A DNA stretch of 64,000 bases from Flabesymbios commensalis (lineage: Eukaryota > Annelida > Polychaeta > Terebellida > Flabelligeridae), in assembly GCA_964017125.1 (NCBI GenBank), contig OZ024912.1:60490844-60554843 (forward strand), written 5' to 3'. Both the position numbers and the translations under genes were made by a program. Below, in pieces: positions 15,001 through 24,800 of the stretch. Under the pieces are notes generated by a model that saw only the letters and a list, made by a program, of their open reading frames with translations, did not search any database and was not told the DNA's origin. Within the stretch, counting starts at the first letter, position 1; each line of letters starts with the position of its first letter.

Positions 15001-17584
15001 GTCCTAGACCCATAACATAGGTTTTCAAATGAATCGGAAGGAGCTGACTAAGACATTTATGATGATTTAAAATTGAAAAAACCCTTCGGTCTCCATGGAT
15101 TATATACAAATAATTCAGCGCTTTCAGGGTTAATCGTAGTCATACTAGACTGCTATACGGTTCCAGGCATGTTTCTAAGCAAATAAAATTTCTCTGAAAA
15201 CTTTCAAATTGTTTGTGATGGGTGCCGGGTTCCATCAAATAAAGCAATTTGAACTATATATTAAAGCTGCAATTTCCAAATTTAAGTGAATCAAAATAAA
15301 AGCAAACAATTCAGTAGCACAATGGTTAAAACCCTTTCTTTTAATGGACATATACTCATTTATTTAGATATATGTTTTGTTGTTTCAAATACTATTCTTC
15401 TCAAAATCATGTCTTGTCTTTACATACATGTTCATTGCTCTGATGCATAAAATAATTGCTCAAAACACCAGAGACACTGATAATATGTTGGCTTGCTATT
15501 GGGCCAGCTGTGTAGTTTTTCTGATTACAAAAGCCTTGCATTGTAATGAAGGTACGGGGATTGAGGCTTTCATACTTTGCTTGAGGGCATGTGTTTACTC
15601 TAAATAAATACTCAGATTCTTGAACCACGTTGGGAAATATGTGCTTTAAATCTGGTCATATGATAACGCTTGTTATTATCGTAACAGAACAATGTTGTCC
15701 CCTTTCTCATCAATTTTTTGGAGTACAATCGGAATAAAGTTTTTGAAGTGTATAGTCATGACTTGATATCATAAAACAATGGTCATTAAAATGTTATATA
15801 TGTATATGCATTTTGTAGCCCCCAGAGATTTATTAGTGTGCCCGAGAACCACGAAAGCATATACAGTGTATCAAAATGAATAATGTTTTACAATATCTAA
15901 TTATTTTTGTATCTACTGATCATTTTGTAGAAGCTTCCATAAAGCTTGTTGAAAGTGTTGTTCAATGTGAGTCAACTCTGAAACGGCTGAAAGACGCGGA
16001 AGAAAAACCTGGGGCACTGTGGCATATTTTTGATGCGCAAGATGCTGACAAGATTAGAGATATGCTAAACAAGGTGAATTAAATTAATCCATTGTTACGT
16101 AACAAATTGCCATTAGCAGCATTTAAAGACGAATTGTTTTATCTACTCTGTACAGTATTCATAACCACTCACTCTGTGCAGTGGTTTTCACAATGAGGCG
16201 TGTATATCAGTAGCAGTGTGTATCACAGATTACTGCAAGCTTTTTTAGTTATTATGTGAGAAAAAAACAATTCTTAATTTTTCGCGTGGAATGGAATATA
16301 CTGCACATGGTCAGTGATGAAGTTGTTCATTGGAATCATCACACCTTCTTCATTTACCAAGTACTGTACTATCCCACTCTAATGAACACAGATTGCTTAT
16401 CTTATTGATTAGTATCTAAGTGCTCCATTATAGAATTTCCACTACAAACAATATTAGAAAGGTGTTAATATGTAGTGTGAGAACATAAGTAGTGCATTTA
16501 CCTTCATCCTCCCATATATATCGTTCCTTTGGATATGAGAGTGTGTATCTGGCCTTTTATGTCCAAGGAGACAATATATATATATATTTATATATATATA
16601 CATTATTGATCAATTTTCAAATCAAACAATGATCAAAATAGTTCGAGGTGGGTGTAGCCGTGTGTGTGGACTGGAGTGATTACTACTCTGGCCATATTGA
16701 GTTGACTCTTTGGCTCTGTTGGTAGCACTTGGGCATCACATTGTCACGGTCGATGCTTGGCCTGGCTGGGCAGTTTCAACACTGTTACATGACTCAAAAT
16801 AGAATTCAGCAGCATAAAGGTTAATGGGGAGAATATTTGTTCTAGTATTTTATTATGATGTGCAGGTTGCCAAAGAGCGAGGAGAAGATATAGAACCTCA
16901 CCATGATCCCATTCATGACCAGAGCTGGTACCTCGACCAAGGCCTGAGAAAACGACTGTTAGAGGAATATGATGTTCAAGGCTATACAATACTGCAGTTT
17001 CTCGGTGACGCAGTATTTATTCCAGCCGGTGCACCCCACCAGGTGAATAGTAGCTTAATATCATATATTTGTGCGGGCTTGGTAGTCACTGATTTAACTT
17101 GATGTATTGTTGTTCGAATAGTGCTGATCGCCCAGCAATTAAATTGAAATATTCCCAAATTCTACAAAGCAGATTATTTTGCAATTTAATGTTCATTGTT
17201 TCAAAGCATGACTACATTTTTCTTTCTATATGAAATTGATTAATTAAAATTTAACTTTATATTAATTATGTTAAAATCTCGTCAATTTGGGTCTAATAAT
17301 TTGTAAACAGCAGGATAATACTTTTATTTAGGTTGGTAAAACTACTTGTCAGAGAATAATGAAGTTTCTCTGTTGTGTTCCAGGTACAAAATCTTCACAG
17401 CTGTATAAAGTGTGCGGAGGACTTTGTCTCCCCTGAGAACATTAGCCACTGTTTCAGAATGACACAAGAATTCCGTAACTTGTCCCATACCCACAGCAAT
17501 CACGAAGACAAATTACAAATCAAGAATGTGATCTACCATGCTGCGAAAGATGCTGTGGCGCTGCTTCAGCAGGCAGATCACTGA
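994..17584 (+). CDS. KDM3: KDM3-type JmjC histone H3K9 demethylase, 12 exons, 5'-incomplete
   Basis: This gene encodes a nuclear Fe(II)/2-oxoglutarate-dependent demethylase of the KDM3A/KDM3B/JMJD1C family, known for removing mono- and dimethyl marks from histone H3 lysine 9. The exons are 994-3045, 7646-8129, 9122-9329, 10284-10384, 11660-11776, 12165-12437, 13049-13806, 14210-14381, 14530-14868, 15931-16073, 16866-17042 and 17384-17584. Each has AG before and GT after, and all phases match, giving 1,674 codons plus TGA. In order the protein shows a Ser/Thr/Pro/Gln-rich disordered region (1-684), a Lys/Glu-rich stretch (685-845), Cys-rich zinc segments (about 850-1080), two LxxLL motifs and the JmjC domain (about 1380-1620). 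The HxD iron ligands are at 14790-14798 and the third His is at 17037-17039. The gene continues upstream of the window. I cannot separate KDM3A from KDM3B; an invertebrate usually has one such gene. Confidence 0.95.
3101..3542. mobile_element. TTAA-bounded hairpin MITE (piggyBac-like), split by a second copy
   Basis: It starts TTAACCCCTAGAGCACTGAC and ends GCTCTAAGGGTTA. A second, complete member sits inside it at 3164-3411. Ends in TTAA-CCCTT with TTAA flanks are the pattern of piggyBac-type elements; the family assignment is inferred. Confidence 0.7.
3164..3411. mobile_element. TTAA-bounded hairpin MITE nested in 3101-3542
   Basis: It runs from TTAACCCTTAGCACACTAA to CTCTAAGGGTTAA, 248 bases. 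The core is an imperfect hairpin of the GTTGTGGATCGCGGTAGCGAGACACAAC type, flanked by TTAA on both sides. Confidence 0.72.
3979..5190. repeat. Dispersed element with an internal ~160-bp tandem array
   Basis: The left end carries a hairpin around AAAAAGGTGGGC and a GTCGGCGTCGGC run. Then a unit starting TTGTGGGCGCGATAACTTG recurs near 4091, 4251, 4411, 4571, 4731, 4891 and 5057, a period of 159-165 bases. Each unit contains GGACAAGTTCAATAATGGC and AAAATGGCCGATTTATTGCG. The right end (GGCGGGCTATTATCGAGTG) resembles the right end of the copy at 1-165. No coding capacity is seen. It lies in the first visible KDM3 intron. Confidence 0.85.
6919..7130. repeat. Direct duplication of an 85-bp segment
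   Basis: The segment beginning GAGTGCTGGGTGTGGCTGCC recurs almost unchanged at 6919 and 7046 (offset 127) and runs to GTTTGAAATCTGTATAC. It is intronic with no coding frame of interest. Confidence 0.85.
7646..8129 (+). CDS. KDM3: KDM3 exon B (basic/acidic linker)
   Basis: The exon starts in phase 0 after GTTGATAG and encodes about 161 residues very rich in Lys and Glu, including a run of basic residues that could be a nuclear localisation signal. It ends at a GTAGTC donor with one base left over, which matches the next exon. The reading frame is open throughout. Confidence 0.88.
8336..8552. mobile_element. TTCGCGAA-rich palindromic MITE
   Basis: The element is bounded by ATGCTGTAAATTTG and CAGATTTACAGTAG. 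The interior is rich in TTCGCGAATT and is roughly self-complementary around ATAGCGCTA. A second copy lies at 36444-36656 with clearer ends. Confidence 0.72.
9122..9329 (+). CDS. KDM3: KDM3 exon C (CRxCK...FCRFYAFRR segment)
   Basis: It encodes the conserved KDM3 motif CRECK followed by [10 protein letters not shown], part of the cysteine-rich region upstream of the catalytic domain. The acceptor may be the AG at 9120-9121 or the CAG at 9122-9124; both keep the frame and differ by one residue. The donor is GTTGTT at 9330, phase 2. Confidence 0.9.
9393..9706. mobile_element. TTAA MITE, GACGTC-hairpin subfamily, with an inserted segment
   Basis: The left end is TTGACCCTTACAGCGC and the right end GCGCTGTAAGGGTTAA. 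The hairpin is built on TCGACTTTAGTCGTCAGAATC. Bases 9573-9647 match 10711-10788, not the other family members, so they look like an insertion. Its right TTAA is shared with the next element. Confidence 0.75.
9703..9907. mobile_element. TTAA MITE, GACGTC-hairpin subfamily, opposite orientation
   Basis: It runs from TTAACCCTTACAATGC to TGCGCTGTAAGGGTTAA, 205 bases. The order of parts is reversed relative to 9393-9706. It abuts that element at a single shared TTAA. Confidence 0.78.
10284..10384 (+). CDS. KDM3: KDM3 exon D
   Basis: A 101-base exon between TTTTCAG and GTAAGT. It completes the Arg split from exon C and continues the conserved region after the Cys-rich motif, including an acidic DADADD stretch. 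Phase 2 in, phase 1 out. Confidence 0.9.
10711..10788. repeat. Dispersed repeat shared with 9573-9647
   Basis: The segment from GTCCAACACACTTCCGTCTG to ATATAGCAGATTTGAA occurs at both places with few differences. Its family is unknown to me. Confidence 0.75.
10903..10970. mobile_element. Truncated TTAA MITE, GACGTC subfamily
   Basis: Only the hairpin side survives: TTTTAACC, then AAAGACGTCAGATTATGAC, then CGCTGAAAGGGTG. Confidence 0.5.
11407..11636. mobile_element. TTAA MITE next to the KDM3 exon E acceptor
   Basis: It runs from TTAACCCTTAGACCACTG to GTTCTAAGGGTTAA, 230 bases, with the hairpin GTTGTGTCTCGCTACCGCGA followed by TCCACAACTTCAAGTG. It ends 23 bases before the exon, so the element's end forms part of the splice acceptor region. 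Confidence 0.82.
11660..11776 (+). CDS. KDM3: KDM3 exon E
   Basis: A 117-base exon in phase with its neighbours, encoding a helical segment ahead of the zinc finger. Its acceptor region is unusual: a TTAA-bounded MITE ends at 11636, only 23 bases upstream. A second usable CAG at 11663-11665 would remove two residues without changing the frame. Confidence 0.9.
11841..11947. mobile_element. CCCAGCAAACA-type hairpin MITE
   Basis: A copy of about 105 bases: CCCAGCAAAC at the left, a central ACCGTCTTTGACGTCGGCCC with AACATTAAAACAA, and GTACTGGG at the right. It is one of more than twenty copies in the window. Confidence 0.75.
12165..12437 (+). CDS. KDM3: KDM3 exon F (C6-type zinc finger)
   Basis: It encodes the KDM3 zinc finger: [15 protein letters not shown], then HWVCHKCGF and a CxDC pair, followed by a second Cys cluster (CxxC around 12330-12345). 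In KDM3A this finger is needed for activity. The acceptor is TTGCAG and the donor is GTAAGA, phase 1 on both sides. Confidence 0.95.
12896..12990. mobile_element. Short pogo/Tigger-like MITE
   Basis: Inverted ends TACAGTGGACCCTGTTA and AACAGGTTCTACTGTA flank 60 bases. CAGT...ACTG ends next to TA fit pogo/Tigger-type elements. It lies in a KDM3 intron. Confidence 0.65.
13049..13806 (+). CDS. KDM3: KDM3 exon G (LxxLL motifs, linker to JmjC)
   Basis: This 758-base exon begins with a further Cys cluster (CxxxCxCxCG) and then a Ser/Lys-rich linker. It carries LRDLL at 13435-13449 and LLRLL at 13735-13749, which fit the LxxLL coactivator motif known in the family. It ends with the QQQWKHGQ segment that leads into the JmjC domain, with a GTAAAT donor in phase 0. 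The open frame runs past the donor to 13950, but that part is intron. Confidence 0.93.
14210..14381 (+). CDS. KDM3: KDM3 exon H (start of JmjC domain)
   Basis: It encodes the entry to the catalytic domain ([14 protein letters not shown]-like [24 protein letters not shown]), all recognisable in vertebrate KDM3. The acceptor is TTGTTTCAG and the donor GTAAGT, phase 0 in and phase 1 out. Confidence 0.93.
14530..14868 (+). CDS. KDM3: KDM3 exon I (JmjC core with HxD iron ligands)
   Basis: It contains LKLKDWPP, the [11 protein letters not shown] stretch and [13 protein letters not shown]. The His at 14790-14792 and the Asp at 14796-14798 are the expected iron ligands, so the active site is intact here. 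The GTGAGT donor at 14869 is followed only 17 bases later by a TTAA MITE (14886-15133). Confidence 0.96.
14886..15133. mobile_element. TTAA MITE 17 bases after the KDM3 exon I donor
   Basis: It runs from TTAACCCTTTCAGCGC to GCGCTTTCAGGGTTAA, 248 bases. The hairpin core is GACGTCTGTAGACGTC, GACGTC subfamily. The donor GTGAGT lies just outside it. Confidence 0.82.
15931..16073 (+). CDS. KDM3: KDM3 exon J
   Basis: It encodes the [11 protein letters not shown] segment typical of KDM3 inside the JmjC domain. It starts after TTTTGTAG in phase 1 and ends at GTGAAT in phase 0. Confidence 0.93.
16866..17042 (+). CDS. KDM3: KDM3 exon K (third iron ligand)
   Basis: It encodes [12 protein letters not shown] and [15 protein letters not shown]. 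The His at 17037-17039 is the third iron ligand of the family. Exactly 59 codons lie between GTGCAG and GTGAAT. Confidence 0.96.
17384..17584 (+). CDS. KDM3: KDM3 terminal coding exon
   Basis: It runs from [14 protein letters not shown] to a TGA at 17582-17584 and matches the conserved C-terminus ([28 protein letters not shown]). KDM3 proteins also end shortly after this point, so the C-terminus is complete. Confidence 0.95.
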   Translation, partial: VQNLHSCIKCAEDFVSPENISHCFRMTQEFRNLSHTHSNHEDKLQIKNVIYHAAKDAVALLQQADH

Positions 17585-18850
17585 TCAGACTAGGTGTGAG
17601 GACACACCAATTACAATTTATCCCAGCAATCTTGTTCATAAAATGTTTGTGATGTGAATAGTAGCCTCTGCGCTGGGTACAGCTGAACTGTTGTTGCTCT
17701 CTGCATCTAAGTTAGCTGATTGTCCTCACACTCGTTGTATGAGTGTATAGCAAAGGATGACTTTCTGTACAGAAGTGTTTAGTAGCGATGCTGCTGCCCA
17801 AGTGGACTTGTGGTTGTGCTGGCTACACCACAGGTTTTAGTGTTGGGTGTTGTGGACCGCAGGGAGAGCAGGTTGGTTGATAATAGAGTCCTAGTTGTAC
17901 AAGATAACTACTACTACACAACTGTTTTTCTCTCCAATTGTGTTTTCTTGTGATACATTTCTGTAAAAGCAGTTATTGTGGCATATTAAAGAAGAATAAC
18001 TTGGAAAAATACCTAATTGTGCAAACCCCCTGTTGCTCCTCGTGATAAGTGGATATATGAAGTCTTGTTAGTGCTTTTGGATTGGGGCGTGAACTATTGG
18101 TCCCGGGCCACTTGGCGTTGTGTACACCACAGAATATATAGATAGCCAATTTGAGTCATCTATTCAATAGTGCTGCAATGCTTGTCATCGTAATTAGTTT
18201 GCCAGTACTGCAGCATTGATTGAGTGGCTACTCTGTATGCTGTTGGGAAAGCACACGGCCTACGTGTTGCTCATTGCTTGTTATATTGCAGGGATTTTCC
18301 TTGTTCCTTTTTGTATACATGTGTTCAGGTTTTGTTCAGTCTGTACAGTTGTATGCATGAAATAATGATGGCCAGGCCACAGTGCTGACATTTGCATTGA
18401 TTTTTTTGTTGTAAACGAGAAGATTTAAGAATACATGAAAAAAATATTGTCAATAATTCTGTAAAGTTACGAGGCACGAATATTTATGGTGTTCTATTTT
18501 TGGCCTCAGCCTTTTTTCTGTTGCATGTTATTATCGTTTGTTGGTTTCCATGATGGTTGTAATTCACCTTGTTCACATGTCATTAAATCATCCCCGTGCG
18601 GCTAAATAATCATAAGATGGTAGAGCCACTTGATCAACTGATCCTTATGATTATTCAGTCCCAAGGGCACAGAATCATTTCATTTCACTTTAACTGATTT
18701 CATTGCTGCTGAAAAGTTGAGTGCACCTGCCCGATACATCATTTAAAAATGCCGAATTTACCATTAAACATGATTTTTTTTTTTAATTTGCATTGCTGTT
18801 TGGAAATTGCTATCTGATCATGTAAGCAATAAATTGAATGTGTATTTCAT
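17585..18850 (+). other. KDM3: KDM3 3' untranslated region
   Basis: About 1.2 kb of non-coding sequence follows the stop and is less repeat-laden than the introns. The end is inferred from the AATAAA at 18828; an earlier ATTAAA near 18760 could give a shorter form. Confidence 0.55.
18828..18833 (+). terminator. Candidate polyadenylation signal of KDM3
   Basis: This is a canonical AATAAA followed by T/G-rich sequence, about 1.24 kb after the KDM3 stop. It is the best candidate in this stretch; cleavage would fall around 18850. Confidence 0.5.
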
Positions 18851-21240
18851 ACGCATAAGCTATCTCCTTAAAATTAAATTTAACACAATTTTTTCCTGAA
18901 GTCGATAAAAACACCAGTCGCGAAGGACATTGAAAGCAATTTAACTCAATATTGACTTTCCAGCACAAGCAAACAACATGATAAGCACTCTTTATTTCTA
19001 TTAATTTCGCTTGAGACGTTTATTTGGAACCAGGCCGTTTGTCGTATGTCTAGTTGTTATGGCATTGATGTATTGTATGCATACTGGTGTTATTATCATC
19101 TGTTGGCAGCAAAATAAACCATTACACACATCTCAATGGCCGCATCGCCAATTGGTATTGTTTTCTTGTAAACGGGATAGATCCAATGTCCTTGGATAAT
19201 GTGGCATTTCTGTAATCATATGATGATCGAACCAAAATATAAGTTCAGTGGCGTAGTAATAATGCCACACGACTGTATGTCACTTTTTTTTCCCCTCCCA
19301 GAAATAGTTGAGGACGATTATATTAATTCAGTTTTTCTTGTCTTGTTTAGTTTGTTTTGTCACTGCATAGTATTATTTTTATATTCACTAAACTGTCCTA
19401 TTCGTCATATATTGGAATTCGTTGCAAGAAGTGCTATTTGCCACTACCAGATTATGACCCTATCATTCATAATAAAAAACACTTGCTTTGCTTGAATGTT
19501 TTTCTCGTTTATTCCATACAATTTGAGAACTCAGGAGGAGAATATCACAAGACACAATACACAAAGTAAATTAATTTACAATACCCTTGATGCAGACCAC
19601 TCTTGTAATTAATATACTTGTTTGCGGATGTGTCATGGATGTCACTTTTTCTGAATTTACTTTTTATGGCCACAAATATTAAATCTGCATATTGTGTAAA
19701 TTCAGCGCAAAAATATAGGACCCTATTAAATATATTAATAGCTGGAGATTCATTAGCGAATAAAGAAAACGTAAAAAAGAGAGTATTAGTGGACAAAAAA
19801 AAAGTAAAAAATTAAAACGCAGAAGGGGAAGTGAAGAAAACAAGATTAGTGTGAAAAAAAGAAGTAGAAATGAAGTTATTGACTTGATAGATGATAGATA
19901 TGAATATATTTACAGGTATAGAAAAGGCGCCAGGCAGTTATCAGTTATCATAAATTAAGATATGTCTGGTAACTTGTCAGTGGAAAAAGTAGCAGAAAAG
20001 AAATATGATGGTAAATGAAAATATTAGAAACGCAACACATAAAATAAATGAGAAAAAGACCAGTGTACTATAGAAAGTGACATACAAGATACATGACGTG
20101 GAAAGTAGAAAAAAATGTACGAAGAAGAAAGTGAAGAAAATAAAGTACAAATAAGTACTAACAAAATGGTACATATAATAATAGCTATTCTTATGATGTT
20201 TTCACTTTCAATCACCTATATTTTTGAAAATTGCATGGTCATCAAAGACAAATAACAGATTACATAAAACATGAGAGCGTAATATCTAAAAATAAAAACT
20301 CGAAATGTCGTTATTTTTCTCACCTGATGAGGGTTTTTTTGCAAGATCAGTGGATCTCGCCACATTTAGCTGTATTTCCAATTGCTAGATCAGTTTTAGC
20401 TTTTTATAAGTCAATGCAATGATTTGGGTTTTTATTAGCACTGTTGCTGGACGGAGGTTCATGTGTAAACTGCTGCTATAGCTCAAAAAAACAATTACAA
20501 AAAATCTTAAATATATTTAAGTCTGAACATGTAGAAAGAACAGAAAAGTGTGTTGCAAAATGGAGAGTAGAAAAACACGATTATTTTTTAACAGGGAGAG
20601 AGTAAATATTTAAAAAGGTAGCATGATTGAAACAAACCTTGGCGAGGAACATTAACTATGACACGATATGGTATGACAGAAATCTGTAGGTTGTCAATGA
20701 CATCTCGATGGCAATACCAACGAGCTGGCCGACTGGATATTACTATTTTTTTATCGTGGTTGTGTATAGCAGTGCTCCAAATTGTTCGAAAGACAAAATA
20801 GTTAGCAATGATGTACATGGTAGCCAACAGTGCACCATAAAAATACTTAATATCATTAATTAATAAAAGCATAGTCCTAACTTTCTGTCTGTCGCAATAT
20901 ATTGCCCAATGTGCAATATTATCTCGCTCGCTAAAGAAGCAATTGGGAAGTAGAATAATATATTTTGTGGTCTGGTTTGGTTGTTGTATCTAATAAGAAA
21001 TGATTGACATTATTGCGATACACGAAGGCCTAATAGTTTATCGAGCTTAAAGCAGCTGGGTAATATTTTTGTGTTGAAAAAATAAATACATAACATGTAC
21101 CACAACTCCTACTATATCCTTAGTGCAAACCAATACAAAGCCTATCAAAAATGACATCGTCAAGCAAGCAAAATCATTCAATAGCCTACCACATCTTGTA
21201 AACAATGGTCCAATAAGTACGGTGAAAAACTATTCACTGG
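18850..21240. other. AT-rich intergenic DNA, nothing assigned
   Basis: No open frame here resembles a known protein, and no exon pair with conserved residues was found. A 94-codon frame on the minus strand (20872-20588) has no recognisable motif. Purine-rich stretches (GAAAAGAAAG-like) occupy 19740-20200. Confidence 0.5.
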
Positions 21241-21246
21241 GCCTAC

Positions 21247-21380
21247 TGCATTGAAAGGGCGGGGGCCCTAGGGTAGTGGTTAGCACCGCTGCCTTTCACG
21301 CCAGAGTTCGGGGTTCGGTTCCCGGTCTATATGTGCACAAAGGTGGCCTAAAGCCCGATTCATTTTATTTACTGCATTGA
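21247..21380 (+). mobile_element. tRNA-Glu-derived SINE fragment
   Basis: The A-box-like TAGTGGTTAGCACC, an anticodon-arm-like CTGCCTTTCACGCC and the B-box-like GGGTTCGGTTCCC follow tRNA-Glu spacing. The downstream GGTGGCCTAAAGCCCG resembles the SINE copies at 27416-27860 and 49109-49492. It is not a functional tRNA gene because the acceptor stem is not closed. Confidence 0.7.
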
Positions 21381-21829
21381 AAATGGCTTTAATTCCCTGA
21401 TTTATTTTATCACAAATTGTGGTAAATATATGGTAAAATAACAAATGAAGCATTGATAGCCTATTCTCGAAAACCATTAGTAATTTGGTATAGGTTATCA
21501 AAGACTGTCATGCAAAAATAGTAAATGTGACCGTTCAAATCAATTTGAGGTGGAAGTCTGTATTAAGGGCTAGAAGTCGATCTGGCATAAAGTTGAAAAA
21601 ATCGACACTATTCACACCCCAATTAAAACATGTTTTTTTTATCACTGTGTGAAATATCACAATTAAAAACCACATTAAATTACACTTTCTTGAGAGCATA
21701 ATTTACGTTTGGGGCTAGGCGAAACTTTCAAATTGTGATAGCATCATGTTTGGTATAAATGTTCATCACGGGGCTCCCTTTAAAAAAAGGACAAGTAATC
21801 TGCTACTATGTTGAGAAGGGTAACCTACC

Positions 21830-24800
21830 TTCTAATTCCTTAGAAAATATTGAGAAGTTGAGAGGGAGGACCCCTGCTGTATTGACCTGCCGCAGCATCA
21901 GGCGGAAATGGAGAAATTGAAGGCCAATAGTCAGGTGGAGGCGCAGCGTGTGAAGGCCAAAAGTGAGGCGATGCTTGCTGTGGCGGTAATCGAAAAATTG
22001 AATGCCGAAAGTGATGCCCACATAGCCGAGGTAAGAGCCGAAAAGGAGAAAGCTACCCCGATAATACATGACGTGGCCCGCGAGACCAGTACGAATACAG
22101 CAAGTAGTAACCCACAGGGCTCGGAGTTTATGCGGCAGGCTAGGGTCGTGCTGGTGTGGAACGAAAAATACATTTATGATTTTTTCACGCATTTTGAAAT
22201 AGTGGCAAAAACGTTGAAATGGCCCGAGGTAAGTTGGGCACCTTTATTCCTATCAGCATGAAAAGGGTTAAGTCCACATAGTGTGCACTTACTTTGAGTT
22301 AGAGGAAGCTCAAAATAATGATAAATTAAAGAGCGCAATTTAAGTGGCATGCGAAATGGTGCCTGAGCATTACAGACAAAATTTCCGTAATTTTCGCAAA
22401 AACGAACAGGAATCTTATGTGGATTTTGTGTGAAAACAGAAATGTCTGTTTAAGCGATGGCTTATTGCTGAAAAAGCGGCGACTCTGGTCAAGATGGAGA
22501 CCTTAATGTAATTGGAAGTGTTCACCAATATTTTGGATAAACCGTTAAAAACCCATCTCACAGTACAGGATTTAACGGAAGCGGCTCGAAGGGCGGACGA
22601 ATATGACTAATGGCATAAAATCAGGCCACAAAGATAGTGAATCCCGACATAAAGTGTCTGACAAACCCTATAATCATAGTAGAGGGGATAGATGTAATAA
22701 CAATAACCCACACCGGGAGGAGGGCCAGGGCTCTAATTCCCCCGTAGTTGTTATGGGAATAGTAACAATAAAGGGAGTAGTTGGGGTTTCAGTGTTGTAA
22801 GTGGAGTGTGATGCACCTATTGTCAGTCGCCACACACAAGGTAGGGGACTGCTATAAAAAAATTATGAAATTACCAACACGAATAAGGAGAAGCAAGCGG
22901 GGCAGACGAAAAATGTAATGTTGTCTTACTTCCAGAAAAGTGAGAGGCACTGGGTAACTATGGGACAGGAAGTAAGAGATATACCACAGCATATTGGAAG
23001 TAGAAATGTTCGCTGACAATATAAGTTCGAGGGAACTTAGGTTGGATCGGGCCCAAAGGAGCCCATTCAGATAATACATAACACTGCGGGTGCACAGTCC
23101 ATAATAGTTAAGTCCAAGTTAGGACAGGAAGGTGAAAGCTCATATATACAGGACAGGATGTGATAATAAAGGGGTACTTTTGAATCAGAAACGTATGCCC
23201 GCTAAATGTGGTAACCAATTATGTCAGTGAAGACGTGGTAATAGTGGTAACATATGAACTCGCTATGTCAGGCATAGACCTGCTGTTTAATGATTTAGTT
23301 CAAGGTAAATCAAATGATAATATAATACTAGCTAATGAACCCACCACCTTAGAAGAGGATATTTCAGTAAAGTATCGTGCATGTGTAGTCACCAGGGCCC
23401 AAGCCACTAAGACTACGTTAGAAAGGGATGATAAGCTTCAGTTAGCATACACATTCATGTGTGACCCAGATAAGCTCTATAATACTCAAAATAAAGTAGG
23501 ACTGGCCAAGGGGACATCCAGTAAAGCGGTCGTAACCGACCATAACATTTAATTGTCACAACAACAATGCATTAAACAACAAATGAATGACGTGAATCTT
23601 GAGCAGTCAATTATTGAGGCTCTGAGCCTGAGTAAGACAGCTAAGGTGTGTGGTGTAGGCCTACTTACTGAAACTCCTGGTAAGGAGGAGTAGAAAAAAT
23701 ACCATCACGTACTATTACCACAACCTCATAGACATGTAGCTATTTTAGAGTTCAGTCGCAATAACCCACTAGCTGGATATAGAGGTATTCAGCTGATCCA
23801 GGAGAAGTTACTGTGACACTTTTAGGGAACTGGAACCTCTAGTGATGTAAAACAAACTGCTGTACTTGCCCTGTGGATCAGAAGGTAGGAAAACCGGGGC
23901 AGCACATGCACCATTGCATCCAGTACCAGCGATTGAACAAGCCTTTGGTCACTTTATTGTGGATTGTGTATGACTTATGCCGAAAACGAAACGTGGGAAT
24001 GAGTATTTCTAACTATCATCGATAAAACCACCAGATTTCCACCATAGTGAAAGCCTTAACTACCTACTTTATTAAATTCGGTTTACCAATGACCTTGCGG
24101 TGAGATCAGGGTTCAAATCTGAAGACTAAATTGTTTGAAGAAGTAATCCACCAGTTAGGTATAAAACAGGTCTAATTAGCTCGTCTGCTTATCATCCAGA
24201 GAGTCATGGTGTTGTTGAGCGGTAGCAACAGACCATGAAACAGATGCTACGTACTTTTATGGAAACCAATCAAAAAGACTGGGATGAGAGTATTCCGTTC
24301 GTACAACACATTTGCCATACTGAGATGGGAGTATTCTGTCTGTACAACACATTTGTCATACTGGGATGAGAGTATTCCATCTATACAACACAGTTGCCAT
24401 ACTGGGACGAGATTATTCTGTCTGTACGACACATTTGCCATACTGGGATGGGAGTATTCTGTCCATACAACACATTTGCCATACTGGGATGAGAGTATTC
24501 CGTCCGTATAACACATTTGCCATCCTAAAGACAAAGTCCGAGAAGCATGTAAAATAGATAAAAATTATTTAGGTAAGGCTCAAACTAAAATGAAAATATG
24601 GTATGACCATCAAGCTAAGGACACAAAATACAATCCTGAGGATAAGGTCATGGCCTTATTGCGTGAGCTATAAAAATCTACTAGCACAATATTCCGGGTC
24701 TTATAAGATCTTGTCGGAAACCTAGATTACATTATAAGCACTCCACAAAGATGGAGGACCACTAGGTACACACATGTAAACATGCTAAATCTGTATTTCA

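Noticed and set aside
20588-20872. 94-codon minus-strand frame as a gene or exon
   Set aside because: No motif, no ATG context or splice partners that I can defend, and AT-rich composition.
21247-21325. Functional tRNA-Glu gene
   Set aside because: A and B boxes are present but the acceptor stem does not pair, and the flanking sequence matches a SINE body.
24247-24534. Trp/Ser-rich repeat protein on the minus strand
   Set aside because: It is a frame through the 41-bp minisatellite within the retroelement fossil.
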